From positions 1-25,993 of IMG/VR virus record IMGVR_UViG_3300032093_000740: a stretch of DNA of 25,993 bases; one strand, written 5' to 3'. Position numbers and translations under genes: made by a program. Positions within the stretch are counted from its first letter, which is position 1, and every line of letters begins with the position of its first letter. The DNA comes from a virus. Under the pieces are notes generated by a model, which saw only the letters and a program-made list of their open reading frames with translations, did not search any database and was not told where the DNA came from. Of the stretch, positions 5,932-13,252 are shown piece by piece.

Positions 5932-6810
5932 ATGCCTTTCTCATCGATGGATGATCTGATCAACGAGATGACCAGCGGCAAGTTCAGTCGTGCCGACTGG
6001 AACAAGCTGACAGGCGCTGCCGCCTACGCGGCGGGCCGGTGGTATGACATGAGCAACCTGAACGGCACTCCCGTGGCAAACGCTTGGGCGGGCACTGCGC
6101 TGGCGTGGCGCACTTGCGATGAGGCCACGGGCAACGGCACGCAGATCTTCGGCATCCCGCACGGTGGCAACGTCAGCCCGGACACCAAGCACATCCTGAA
6201 CGTCTCGGCAGTGACGGCGGTGGCCACGGGCGTGCCTGCACAACTGATGCTGGTGGACCTGCAAGGCTACTGGCCCGGCATCAGCAACAACAGTGCTGTG
6301 GCTCAGACGCTGACGGGCACGCCGAGCCTGCGCTACACCAACGGGGCCGGGTGCCGACTGTTCTGGGTGCAGACCGCCGCAGCGGGTGCCACGGCCCAAA
6401 ACATCGCGCTCAGCTACAGCAACACGGTGCCGACTTCGGGCAGGGCGCTGCCGGTCACAGTCGCCATGACTGCCTCGGCGATTGCAGGCCACATCAGCCA
6501 CTCCGGCACTGCGGCCAACAACTACGGGCCGTTCCTGCCCCTGGCGTCCGGCGACACAGGCGTGTCCAACGTGGCCTCGGTCACCATGTCCGCCGCAAAC
6601 ACCGGCACCGGGGCGCTGTGCCTTGCGCGGCCTTTGCTGACCTTGCCGATCACGACAGCCTCGGTGGCGGGCGAGCGCGACCTGTTGAACCAGATCCCGA
6701 GCCTGCCCCAGGTCAAAGACGGCGCGTGCTTGGTGTGGCTGTACTTCGCGGGCGCGGCCACGGCGGCGAGCACCAACTTCTACGGCTCGCTGGAGATGGC
6801 GTGGGGCTGA
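5932..6810 (+). CDS. Virion structural protein, paralogue B of a tandem pair
   Basis: The 292-residue product is alignable by eye with the preceding 284-residue protein: GRWYDMSNLNGTPVANAWAG, PAQLMLVDLQGYWPGISNN, FLPLASGDTGVSNVASVTMS, LPQVKDGACLVWLYF and the ending SLEMAWG match the corresponding blocks in the same order. It differs by an N-terminal helix (SSMDDLINEMTSGKFSRADW) that may act as a separate attachment segment. It is very GC-rich (one hand-counted line is 65%). It starts three bases after paralogue A and its 3' end overlaps the next gene by ten bases. It is likely a virion surface or tail component; no enzymatic motif is present. Confidence 0.75.
   Translation: MPFSSMDDLINEMTSGKFSRADWNKLTGAAAYAAGRWYDMSNLNGTPVANAWAGTALAWRTCDEATGNGTQIFGIPHGGNVSPDTKHILNVSAVTAVATGVPAQLMLVDLQGYWPGISNNSAVAQTLTGTPSLRYTNGAGCRLFWVQTAAAGATAQNIALSYSNTVPTSGRALPVTVAMTASAIAGHISHSGTAANNYGPFLPLASGDTGVSNVASVTMSAANTGTGALCLARPLLTLPITTASVAGERDLLNQIPSLPQVKDGACLVWLYFAGAATAASTNFYGSLEMAWG
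6792..6795 (+). promoter_or_regulatory. Ribosome binding site for a GTG start at 6801
   Basis: GGAG lies five bases before GTG 6801, within the end of paralogue B. The reading frame is open much further upstream (from 6351), but that extension is a GC-driven shadow of paralogue B, so this site is used to set the start. Confidence 0.55.
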
Positions 6811-7652
6811 AGCAGAACACCACATTGCTGGCTCAGATGCCGCTGCGCCACCTCGGGGGCGCGGTGGGCACGCTGCGCCCGATGTGGGGCCGCACGGATC
6901 TGCGCAACCAGTCCGTGGGCCAGGGCATCCCGTCCAAGCTGGCGGGCATCCCCTCCGGGCACCTCGCGCCATCGTCGTGGGTGCTACCGTACAAGCCGGG
7001 GGCGATGTCGTCGTTCACCAATCTGGTGGTGACGGTCACGCCGGGGCTGCTAAATCTTGCGGCTGGCGTTAATATTAACGGCTCTACGACGGTCACGATT
7101 ACTGTCAACCCGGCAGACGGGCAACTGATCGTCTCGGCGGTCGGCAACGCCTCCATCACGTTCAACCTTGCGGCCAACTTGGCCGGCGCTCTGTCGGCAT
7201 CGGGCAGCACAGCAGTCACGTTCACGGTCAACAACGCCACGCTTGGGGCCATCGTTGACGCTGTCGGCGCCACGCTGGTGCAGTTCTCGGCTAGCGCCAC
7301 GCCACGCGCCACGGGCAACCTGTCGGGCGACATCACGCCGTTTACAGAACTCAGCCCGCAAAATTTAGCGGCGGCGGTATGGAGTGCTTTGTCCAGCGCA
7401 TACAACGACCCCGGCACGATGGGCGAGTTGCTAAACTCTGCGGGTACGGCGGCTGATCCACTGCTAGGTATCGTAGAAGGCACTCTGACCTTGCGTGACG
7501 TTATGCGGCTATTGCTTGCGGTCAATGCTGGAGATGCCACTGGTTTGGAAGGGAGCACAATGGTGTTCCGCAGTGTTGACGGCGCGACTATCCGAGTGCA
7601 GGCTTCTTACACAACCGGTACAAGAGACGTAACAACTTTGAACCCGACATGA
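6801..7652 (+). CDS. Beta-rich virion/tail protein with conserved C-terminal phage domain
   Basis: With GTG 6801 as start the protein has 283 residues; ATG 6837 is an alternative. The N-terminal part (GTLRPMWGRTDLRNQSVGQG) is followed by repeated beta segments of the type 'GSTTVTITVN' and 'GSTAVTFTVN', suggesting two or three small beta modules at about residues 80-170. Next comes NLAAAVWSALSSAYNDPGTM. The C-terminus TLRDVMRLLLAVNAGDATG, then MVFRSVDGATIRVQASY, matches a common phage module that ends many tail-associated proteins ('TLeqmmRlmlAalaGk...tfRdvnd...R'). It is therefore probably a tail or head-decoration component. The last four bases overlap the next gene (ATGA). Confidence 0.75.
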   Translation: MGLKQNTTLLAQMPLRHLGGAVGTLRPMWGRTDLRNQSVGQGIPSKLAGIPSGHLAPSSWVLPYKPGAMSSFTNLVVTVTPGLLNLAAGVNINGSTTVTITVNPADGQLIVSAVGNASITFNLAANLAGALSASGSTAVTFTVNNATLGAIVDAVGATLVQFSASATPRATGNLSGDITPFTELSPQNLAAAVWSALSSAYNDPGTMGELLNSAGTAADPLLGIVEGTLTLRDVMRLLLAVNAGDATGLEGSTMVFRSVDGATIRVQASYTTGTRDVTTLNPT

Positions 7653-8158
7653 GTTACGCAGGCACTTACTTCGGCAGCTACTTCGGTAGTTACAACGGAG
7701 CAGTTTCCTCTGGTACAAGTGTCATTGTTCAGGTTATTGGAGTTCAAGCCCAAGGTTTCATTGGGAATGTCTCTGTCACTACGGCACTGTGGAACATCAT
7801 TGATGACACGCAGATCCCAAATTGGCAGATTGTTGTAAATACGCAGACTTCATCGTGGGGCAATGTTCCAACACCGCCAGCTCCGGGCTGGGCAGATGTG
7901 CTGAGCACGCAGAGTCCAAACTGGCAAAGTTCCTTTACGGCATCGGGCTCTTGGATTACCATCCCATCTGGGCAAACGCCTAACTGGCAACTGATATTAG
8001 ACGCCCAATCACCGGGGTGGGCAGCGGCAGGGACGATTCAAACACCGGGATGGACCGCAGCGGGAACAAGTCAAACGCCGGGATGGTCGGTAGTGCCCGA
8101 TACGCAAGCCCCTGCATGGGCGCAGATCTCTAACCCCCAGTCTCCGAACTGGCACTAA
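7649..8158 (+). CDS. Tryptophan-repeat virion protein (11-residue repeats)
   Basis: This 169-residue protein has an N-terminal aromatic-glycine stretch (MSYAGTYFGSYFGSYNG) and a short valine-rich segment. From residue 48 it consists entirely of a repeat with one Trp every 11 residues: W at 48, 59, 70, 81, 92, 102, 113, 124, 135, 146, 157 and 168. Only one unit is 10 long. The consensus is W-x-x-[IV]-x-x-x-Q-[ST]-P-[NG], as in WNIIDDTQIPN and WSVVPDTQAPA. The regularity implies a solenoid or extended fibre with stacked tryptophans. It lies between a beta tail protein and a tail-fibre-like gene, so I infer a fibre, spacer or carbohydrate-contacting role. It begins in an ATGA overlap. Confidence 0.8.
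   Translation: MSYAGTYFGSYFGSYNGAVSSGTSVIVQVIGVQAQGFIGNVSVTTALWNIIDDTQIPNWQIVVNTQTSSWGNVPTPPAPGWADVLSTQSPNWQSSFTASGSWITIPSGQTPNWQLILDAQSPGWAAAGTIQTPGWTAAGTSQTPGWSVVPDTQAPAWAQISNPQSPNWH
7790..8152 (+). repeat. Array of eleven 33-base units coding 11-residue Trp repeats
   Basis: Eleven units (ten of 33 bases, one of 30) plus a closing TGG fill this stretch. The DNA units are diverged (for example CAAACACCGGGATGG and CAAACGCCGGGATGG in the most similar neighbours near 8040-8085), while the W and the Q-x-P pattern stay fixed. Protein-level selection is therefore acting on an old expansion. The most similar units lie at the 3' end. Confidence 0.85.
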
Positions 8159-8161
8159 ATC

Positions 8162-9151
8162 ATGGCTTCATACACCACAAGTCTTCGGCTGGTCCAGCCT
8201 AATACCGGGGAGTACTCTGGTACGTGGGGCACCCAGGTCAATACGGGCTTGACGGCGCTGGTGGACACCTCCATCGCGGGGACCGCCACGATTACCATGA
8301 CGGCAGCGGACTACACGCTGTCCTCAAACAACGGCGCAACCGACGAAGCGCGGGCGATGGTGCTGAACCTGACGGGCTCCCCTGGACTGGCGCGAAATGT
8401 GATCTGTCCTGCGGTCAGCAAGGTTTACATCGTCTTCAACAACACGGGCTTTGCACAAACGCTCAAGACCTCTGCTGGGTCTGGGATCTCGGTCCCCAAT
8501 GGGTCCACGGCCTTTCTGCGTTGCAATGGCACAGACGTAGTAACGGCGACGAACTACTTTGGCTCCCTGACGCTTGGCTCAGCGCTGCCCGTAGCTTCTG
8601 GTGGTACGGGAGCAGCCACTCTGACTGGCGTTCTCAAAGGCAACGGCACTTCGGCGTTCACTGCCGCTACTGCGGGCACTGACTACGTGGCCCCCGGAAC
8701 AGCCACAACTTTCACGGCAACGCAAACCTTCAGTGGTTCGTCCAGTACGTTGGCTACTGTCTTGACGGACGCCGCAGAAGTAGTGACGATTTCCGCCACG
8801 GCGGCAACGGGTACGATCAACTACGACATCACCACGCAGTCGGTGCTGTACTACACCACGAACGCCTCGGCCAACTGGACGGTGAACTTCCGCGCCAGCA
8901 GCGGCACAAGCCTGAACACGGCGATGAGCACGGGGCAGAGCGTGACGGTGGCGTTCCTTGTTACCCAAGGAACCACGGCGTACTACAACAGTGCAGTGCA
9001 GGTGGATGGTGCTTCGGTAACGCCGAAATGGCAGGGTGGCTCCGCACCAACGGTGGGTAACGTATCAGGTATTGACGTGTACGCCTACACAATTATTAAA
9101 ACGGGGGCAGCAGCTTTCACCGTTTTGGCCTCTCAAACGAGGTTTGCATAA
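8162..9151 (+). CDS. Tail-fibre-like / receptor-side virion protein
   Basis: This 329-residue protein starts MASYTTSLRLVQPNTGEYSG, then TWGTQVNTGLTALVDTSIAG, a hallmark of a very common phage tail or appendage protein family. The conserved continuation includes NNGATDEARAMVLNLTGSPG and AVSKVYIVFNNTG. A hinge LPVASGGTGAATLTGVLKGN (about residues 141-160), a motif often seen in tail fibres, leads to a second domain with TQSVLYYTTNASANWTVNFR and DGASVTPKWQGGSAPTVGN. The parts look like a virion-attached base and a distal beta domain. It is followed by the beta-propeller gene in a TAATG overlap, so the two may form one appendage. No depolymerase motif is visible. Confidence 0.85.
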   Translation: MASYTTSLRLVQPNTGEYSGTWGTQVNTGLTALVDTSIAGTATITMTAADYTLSSNNGATDEARAMVLNLTGSPGLARNVICPAVSKVYIVFNNTGFAQTLKTSAGSGISVPNGSTAFLRCNGTDVVTATNYFGSLTLGSALPVASGGTGAATLTGVLKGNGTSAFTAATAGTDYVAPGTATTFTATQTFSGSSSTLATVLTDAAEVVTISATAATGTINYDITTQSVLYYTTNASANWTVNFRASSGTSLNTAMSTGQSVTVAFLVTQGTTAYYNSAVQVDGASVTPKWQGGSAPTVGNVSGIDVYAYTIIKTGAAAFTVLASQTRFA

Positions 9152-10404
9152 TGCCGTTAATCGGTACTCGTGGTGTCGCCTCATCAAGAGGAGTTGGGTT
9201 TCTATCCGTTGCTAATATCGGTGGCCCGTATTGGATTGGCTCTATCTCATCTTATAACTATTATATTTTTACCACCGTAGACTACGACGGTAACGTGTAC
9301 TTATTGGCATCAAGTCCCGGATTTCCATATGATGTCTATATTATAAAATACAATTCTATCGGTGTATTACAGTGGCAAAAAACTTGGAATACTACAGTTT
9401 CTGGGTTTAGTGGCGTCCACGGCCTTTCATTTTTTGACGTTGACAATAACGGCAATATTTACTTTTCTACATCCATACCCGAGATCTCAACAGGCGCTCT
9501 TGGTTTTGCAATAGTTAAACTTAACTCTTCTGGTTCAATAGTTTACAATAACTTTGTACAACAATACTTTTTAGGGTCCCAAGGTGGTTTTTTAGATAAA
9601 GCGACAGGGGAGGTTTATATCGTAGGGAAATCAGGACCTACGCAAGAGCTAGGATTTTTTATTAAATTCAATGCGTCGGGCGTGGAGCAAACTAGTTTCG
9701 AAACAACAGCATATGTAGGAAGCCATTATCTGTCAGGTGTAGTTCTTGACAGCTCTAAAAATATCTACGTTGGAGGCTGGGACAACGGGGGTACTTACGT
9801 TTCAAAGTACAACACTAGCGGTACTCAACAATGGAAAAAGTATTTATCTGGGTATGGCGCTGCAAACGATCTTGCGGTGGATCAAAACAATAATATCTAC
9901 GCTGCTGGTTTTTCAGGTGTTACTTCTGTGCCACGTTTGTTGAAGACTGATAGCAGTGGGGCGATACAGTGGCAAAGGACTTTAACAGGAGCTACCGGTG
10001 GTAACCAATCTGTCGCTGTAGACGCTTTCAATAACGTGTATGCGTTAGGCGACATGGATGGAAAAGCACAGATAACAAAATACAACAGTTCAGGTTCTAT
10101 AGTATGGCAAAGAAGCCTCACTGCGGGTGGGTTCGGATACAGCCTAAAGATCGATAGGTCAAACAATCTTTACGTCGGCACAAACACTTCATTTGCCAAG
10201 CTACCTTCAGACGGGTCTTTAACAGGAACGTACACAGTAGGCAGCTCTTCGGTGGTGTACGCGTCTAGTGCATGGACAAACACAACTACAACAGATTTTT
10301 GGGGTGATAGTATCGCAACAGATAGTGCCCTGTCTGTGACGAGAACTAGCCCAACTGGAACCATAGGTACCGCGTCTTTGACGTTAAATTTGACGCAGTT
10401 GTAA
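9151..10404 (+). CDS. Seven-bladed beta-propeller (SBBP-like) putative receptor-binding protein
   Basis: This 417-residue protein contains seven 'D-x-x-x-N-x-Y' blade signatures with Tyr at about 50, 104, 156, 206, 250, 297 and 341 (GNVYLLA, GNIYFST, GEVYIVG, KNIYVGG, NNIYAAG, NNVYALG, NNLYVGT). Outer strands read like LQWQKTW, QQWKKYL, IQWQRTL and IVWQRSL. This matches SBBP/NHL-type propellers, which bind ligands at the cell surface. Residues 355-417 form a Ser/Thr-rich tail. Two sampled 60-base lines are only 30% GC against about 65% near 6.5 kb, so the gene looks horizontally acquired. Its place directly after a tail-fibre-like gene suggests host recognition; that role is inferred. Confidence 0.8.
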   Translation: MPLIGTRGVASSRGVGFLSVANIGGPYWIGSISSYNYYIFTTVDYDGNVYLLASSPGFPYDVYIIKYNSIGVLQWQKTWNTTVSGFSGVHGLSFFDVDNNGNIYFSTSIPEISTGALGFAIVKLNSSGSIVYNNFVQQYFLGSQGGFLDKATGEVYIVGKSGPTQELGFFIKFNASGVEQTSFETTAYVGSHYLSGVVLDSSKNIYVGGWDNGGTYVSKYNTSGTQQWKKYLSGYGAANDLAVDQNNNIYAAGFSGVTSVPRLLKTDSSGAIQWQRTLTGATGGNQSVAVDAFNNVYALGDMDGKAQITKYNSSGSIVWQRSLTAGGFGYSLKIDRSNNLYVGTNTSFAKLPSDGSLTGTYTVGSSSVVYASSAWTNTTTTDFWGDSIATDSALSVTRTSPTGTIGTASLTLNLTQL

Positions 10405-10423
10405 TCCATTTAAGGCGTTTAGC

Positions 10424-10891
10424 ATGCTTGAAGCCCTTTTCTCCTTCCTTGGCGGCTCCGTATTCCGGATGGTTTGGGGCGAAATCTCTGCTTGGTATAA
10501 CAAGAAGCAAGACCATGCGTTTGAAATTGAGCGCCTGCGCCTTCAAGGTGATCTGGACGCTGCCCAACATCAGCGTACTCAAGAGATGCTCAGGCTTCAA
10601 AGCGAACTGGGCATCAAGACGGTAGAGGCCAAGGCTGAGGCAGATGTTGCGGTAGCGGAAGCTGACGCCTTCACCAAAGCTATCGAGAACGCATTCAAGC
10701 CCACTGGCTGGGCCATCGTGGACATCTGGAACGGTATCATCCGGCCTTCTGCTGCAACCATCGCTTTGGTGCTCTGGGTCCTGAAGCTCAACTCTCAGAA
10801 TTGGCTGATGCAGGAGTGGGACATCACGTTGGCGGGGACCATCTTGGGTTTTTTCTTTGCCGACCGGAGCCTTGGCAAGCGTGGAAAATAA
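10424..10891 (+). CDS. Putative holin (3TM/GTA-type)
   Basis: The 155-residue protein has an N-terminal amphipathic or hydrophobic stretch (EALFSFLGGSVFRMVWGEI), then a long charged helix (residues 25-85, HAFEIERLRLQGDLDAAQHQ onward) and two C-terminal hydrophobic segments: IIRPSAATIALVLWVLKL and ITLAGTILGFFFADRSLGKR. The order 'long helix, NGIIRPS, TM, TM, FADRSL' matches the 3TM holin family (PF11351-like) found in phages and gene transfer agents. It is immediately followed by the endolysin, which supports a role in timed permeabilisation of the inner membrane. The last 11 bases overlap the endolysin start. The 19-base gap before it is the largest in the window and shows no obvious promoter. 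Confidence 0.8.
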   Translation: MLEALFSFLGGSVFRMVWGEISAWYNKKQDHAFEIERLRLQGDLDAAQHQRTQEMLRLQSELGIKTVEAKAEADVAVAEADAFTKAIENAFKPTGWAIVDIWNGIIRPSAATIALVLWVLKLNSQNWLMQEWDITLAGTILGFFFADRSLGKRGK

Positions 10892-11333
10892 GGCTATACA
10901 GGTGGCGCGTGACCTATGCCTCGTCTTTGAGGGGATGTACCTCAAGCCATACCTTTGCCCAGCCAATGTCCCAACAATTGGGGTTGGCTCCACGTTCTAC
11001 GAATCAGGTGCGCGTGTTACGCTTGCTGATCCTGCGATCACTCGTCAGAGAGCGATGGCGCTACTAGAGTGGGAACTGAACCACTGCCTGCCCAGGGTCA
11101 GGGCGCTGTGCCCAGGGCTTAAGGACTGGGGTGATAACGCTGTGGGGGCCATCCTTGACTTCGCGTTTAACTGTGGCACTGGAGCCTTGTCAAGCAGCAC
11201 GTTGCGCCGGAGAATCAACGCCGACGATGTAGGCGGCGCACAGGCCGAGTTGATGAAGTGGGTGCGCGGTGGCGGGCGTGTACTGCCCGGTCTGGTCAAG
11301 CGTAGAGCCGCAGAGGCGGCGCTGCTGGGGTAA
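10881..11333 (+). CDS. Endolysin, lysozyme GH24 (Glu-Cys-Thr variant)
   Basis: From GTG 10881 the protein has 150 residues. The catalytic signature FEGMYLKPYLCPANVPTIG places E17, C26 and T32 with the T4-lysozyme spacing of 8 and 5 residues between them. Cys replaces the Asp, a variant known in P21- and P1-type endolysins. It hydrolyses the peptidoglycan glycan strand. Further family features are WGDNAVGAILDFAFNCGTGA and GGGRVLPGLVKRRAAEAALL. No signal or SAR-type N-terminal helix is present, so release must depend on the upstream holin. In-frame TTG codons at 10857 and 10872 would lengthen it by 8 or 3 residues. GTG is preferred because GGAG lies 11 bases upstream and homologues tend to start this way, though the spacing is long. 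Confidence 0.9.
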   Translation: MENKAIQVARDLCLVFEGMYLKPYLCPANVPTIGVGSTFYESGARVTLADPAITRQRAMALLEWELNHCLPRVRALCPGLKDWGDNAVGAILDFAFNCGTGALSSSTLRRRINADDVGGAQAELMKWVRGGGRVLPGLVKRRAAEAALLG

Positions 11334-11335
11334 AC

Positions 11336-13252
11336 ATGCCGCTCAAGAAGCTACAACTCAAGCCCGGTGTCAACCGCGAAGGAACCCGCTATTCCACTGA
11401 GGGCGGTTGGTTTTCGTGCGACAAGATTCGCTTTCGCTCAGGACAGCCTGAAAAGATTGGCGGTTGGCAACAAATTACCAACGATCAATTCATCGGGGTC
11501 TGTCGAACGTTGTGGGCTTGGGCGGCGCTTAACGGGCTTAAATACGTTGGCGTAGGTACGCACCTAAAATACTACATTGCGCTTGCTGGCGGCGGCGTGT
11601 ACAACGATATTACCCCGATCAGGAAGACTGTCAATCCAATGCTGGGGCCTAATCCTCCTGGCACAGGCAATCCTTTTGCGGGTAATGGTACAACCACAGT
11701 AACTGTGACAGATGTCGCTCATGGCGGCATCACCGGAGATTACGTTACGTTCAGTGGAGCTACAGGCACTTATGCTTCCACATTCAATGCTGAGTTTCAA
11801 ATTACGGTTCTGACCGTTGATACGTACACAATCACTACGGGCTCGTCAATCGCAGCGGGTTCGTATGGTGGTGCGGCAGTTGTCGCCAATTACCAAGTTA
11901 ATACAGGCGACGCTATCCAAGTGCCGCTTACCGGGTGGGGCGCGGGTGGCTGGGGCGGTGGTGGGTGGGGTATTGGCACTACAGGTGCCGCGCTTACAAA
12001 CATCCGCATTTGGAACCACGACAACTTTGGTGAAGACCTGATCTTTGGCCCGTTAGATGGCGGGATGTATTACTGGGATCATTCTTCTGGATTAACGACT
12101 CGTGGTGTAGCGCTCAGTTCATTGGCTGGAGCTTCAGACGTTCCAACGGTGCAGCATCTTTTAACGGTATCTGACACTTCTCGGTTTGTGCTGGCGTTCG
12201 GCTGCAACGACTACGGTTCCAGCGTGCAGGACACCATGCTCATTCGCTGGTCGGACCAAGAGAGCGCTGTCAACTGGACTCCTGCAGCCACTAACCAAGC
12301 GGGCAGTGTGCGTTTGTCCCACGGCTCAAGAATCGAAGCTGTAGCGCAGGTTCGCCAAGAGTTTTTGGTGTGGACTGATACGGCTATGTACTCACTGCAG
12401 TACCTCGGCCCGCCAATTGTCTGGGGCACGCAGCTTCTGTCCGACAACACCTCCATTGTCAGCGACAGAGCCTGGGCCACTGCTGCAGGCATTAACTATT
12501 GGATGGGTAACGGCAAGTTTTATCGCTACGACGGTCGCGTTGAAACGCTTGTCTGCGACCTCAGGCAGTATGTCTTTAGCGACTTTAATGCCAACCAAGC
12601 ACAACAAGTTTTTGCATCCACCAACGAGCAGTTTAACGAGATCTGGTGGTTCTACTGCTCCGCAAGCTCTACGGTTGTGGATCGCTACGTCATATACAAC
12701 TATGTAGAAAAGGCATGGTACTACGGCAACCTGGGCCGCACGGCTTGGATTGACACAAGCGTTTCAAGCGATGTGCCGATGGCTGCGGATTACAACAACC
12801 GCTTGCTGTATCAAGAAACCGGAGTAGACGACAACGCTACAGTCACGACACTTCCAATTGCAGCGTTTATTACTTCGTCCGAGTTTGACATAGACGACGG
12901 ACACAACTTTGGTTTTGTCTGGCGAGTAATCCCTGACGTCAATTTCACAGGATCTACGGCTACCAGCCCGACGATGAATCTGACGCTGCTGCCTTTGCAG
13001 AATTCGGGCTCAGGGTATACCCGAGGCACTGTGCCGGTTCCGTCTGTGACTACAGATATGTCGGTGGCCGGGGATAACTCCTATCCTGTGGTGCGAAGCA
13101 CAACGGTGCCGATTGATCAGTACACAGGACAGGTCAACATCCGCGTGCGCGGTAGGCAAATGTCTATCAAGGCAGCATCAGATCAGATCGGCGTGCAGTG
13201 GCAGTTGGGTTCACCCAGAATTGATGTTCGCTTGGATGGGCGTAAATCGTGA
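11336..13252 (+). CDS. Tail hub / packaged-DNA stabilisation protein (P22 gp10-like, putative)
   Basis: This 638-residue protein opens with LKKLQLKPGVNREGTRYSTE, GGWFSCDKIRFRSGQPEKIG and ends with VRGRQMSIKAASDQIGVQWQ, LGSPRIDVRLDGRK. These are typical ends of a phage family that I relate to the P22 gp10 tail hub (Phage_stabilise). Internal beta motifs such as DGGMYYWDHSSGL, IRWSDQESAVNW and YWMGNGKFYRYDGRVETL look like propeller-type strands. Residues 110-185 hold an inserted Gly/Thr beta module, and residues 198-215 (TGWGAGGWGGGGWGIG) form a Trp/Gly linker. Longer than P22 gp10 (about 470 residues), which fits the insert. It would plug the head-tail junction. It follows the lysis genes by two bases. 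Confidence 0.75.
   Translation: MPLKKLQLKPGVNREGTRYSTEGGWFSCDKIRFRSGQPEKIGGWQQITNDQFIGVCRTLWAWAALNGLKYVGVGTHLKYYIALAGGGVYNDITPIRKTVNPMLGPNPPGTGNPFAGNGTTTVTVTDVAHGGITGDYVTFSGATGTYASTFNAEFQITVLTVDTYTITTGSSIAAGSYGGAAVVANYQVNTGDAIQVPLTGWGAGGWGGGGWGIGTTGAALTNIRIWNHDNFGEDLIFGPLDGGMYYWDHSSGLTTRGVALSSLAGASDVPTVQHLLTVSDTSRFVLAFGCNDYGSSVQDTMLIRWSDQESAVNWTPAATNQAGSVRLSHGSRIEAVAQVRQEFLVWTDTAMYSLQYLGPPIVWGTQLLSDNTSIVSDRAWATAAGINYWMGNGKFYRYDGRVETLVCDLRQYVFSDFNANQAQQVFASTNEQFNEIWWFYCSASSTVVDRYVIYNYVEKAWYYGNLGRTAWIDTSVSSDVPMAADYNNRLLYQETGVDDNATVTTLPIAAFITSSEFDIDDGHNFGFVWRVIPDVNFTGSTATSPTMNLTLLPLQNSGSGYTRGTVPVPSVTTDMSVAGDNSYPVVRSTTVPIDQYTGQVNIRVRGRQMSIKAASDQIGVQWQLGSPRIDVRLDGRKS

Noticed and set aside
6351-6800. 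In-frame extension of the 6801 gene upstream to ATG 6351 (433 residues in total)
   Set aside because: This part overlaps paralogue B completely in another frame, and its product is Arg/His/Gly-rich without conserved blocks. High GC at third positions keeps the shadow frame open. GTG 6801 has its own ribosome site.
5941-6972. 343-codon antisense frame
   Set aside because: Mirror of the very GC-rich paralogue B; product is Arg/Ala/Gly low complexity with no ribosome site. The sense strand has a conserved protein.
10405-10423. Promoter or terminator in the 19-base gap before the holin
   Set aside because: It is the largest gap, but it is too short for a -35/-10 pair and has no hairpin followed by T-run.
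10346-10993. 215-codon antisense frame over holin and endolysin
   Set aside because: Opposite strand of two well-supported lysis genes; no family features.
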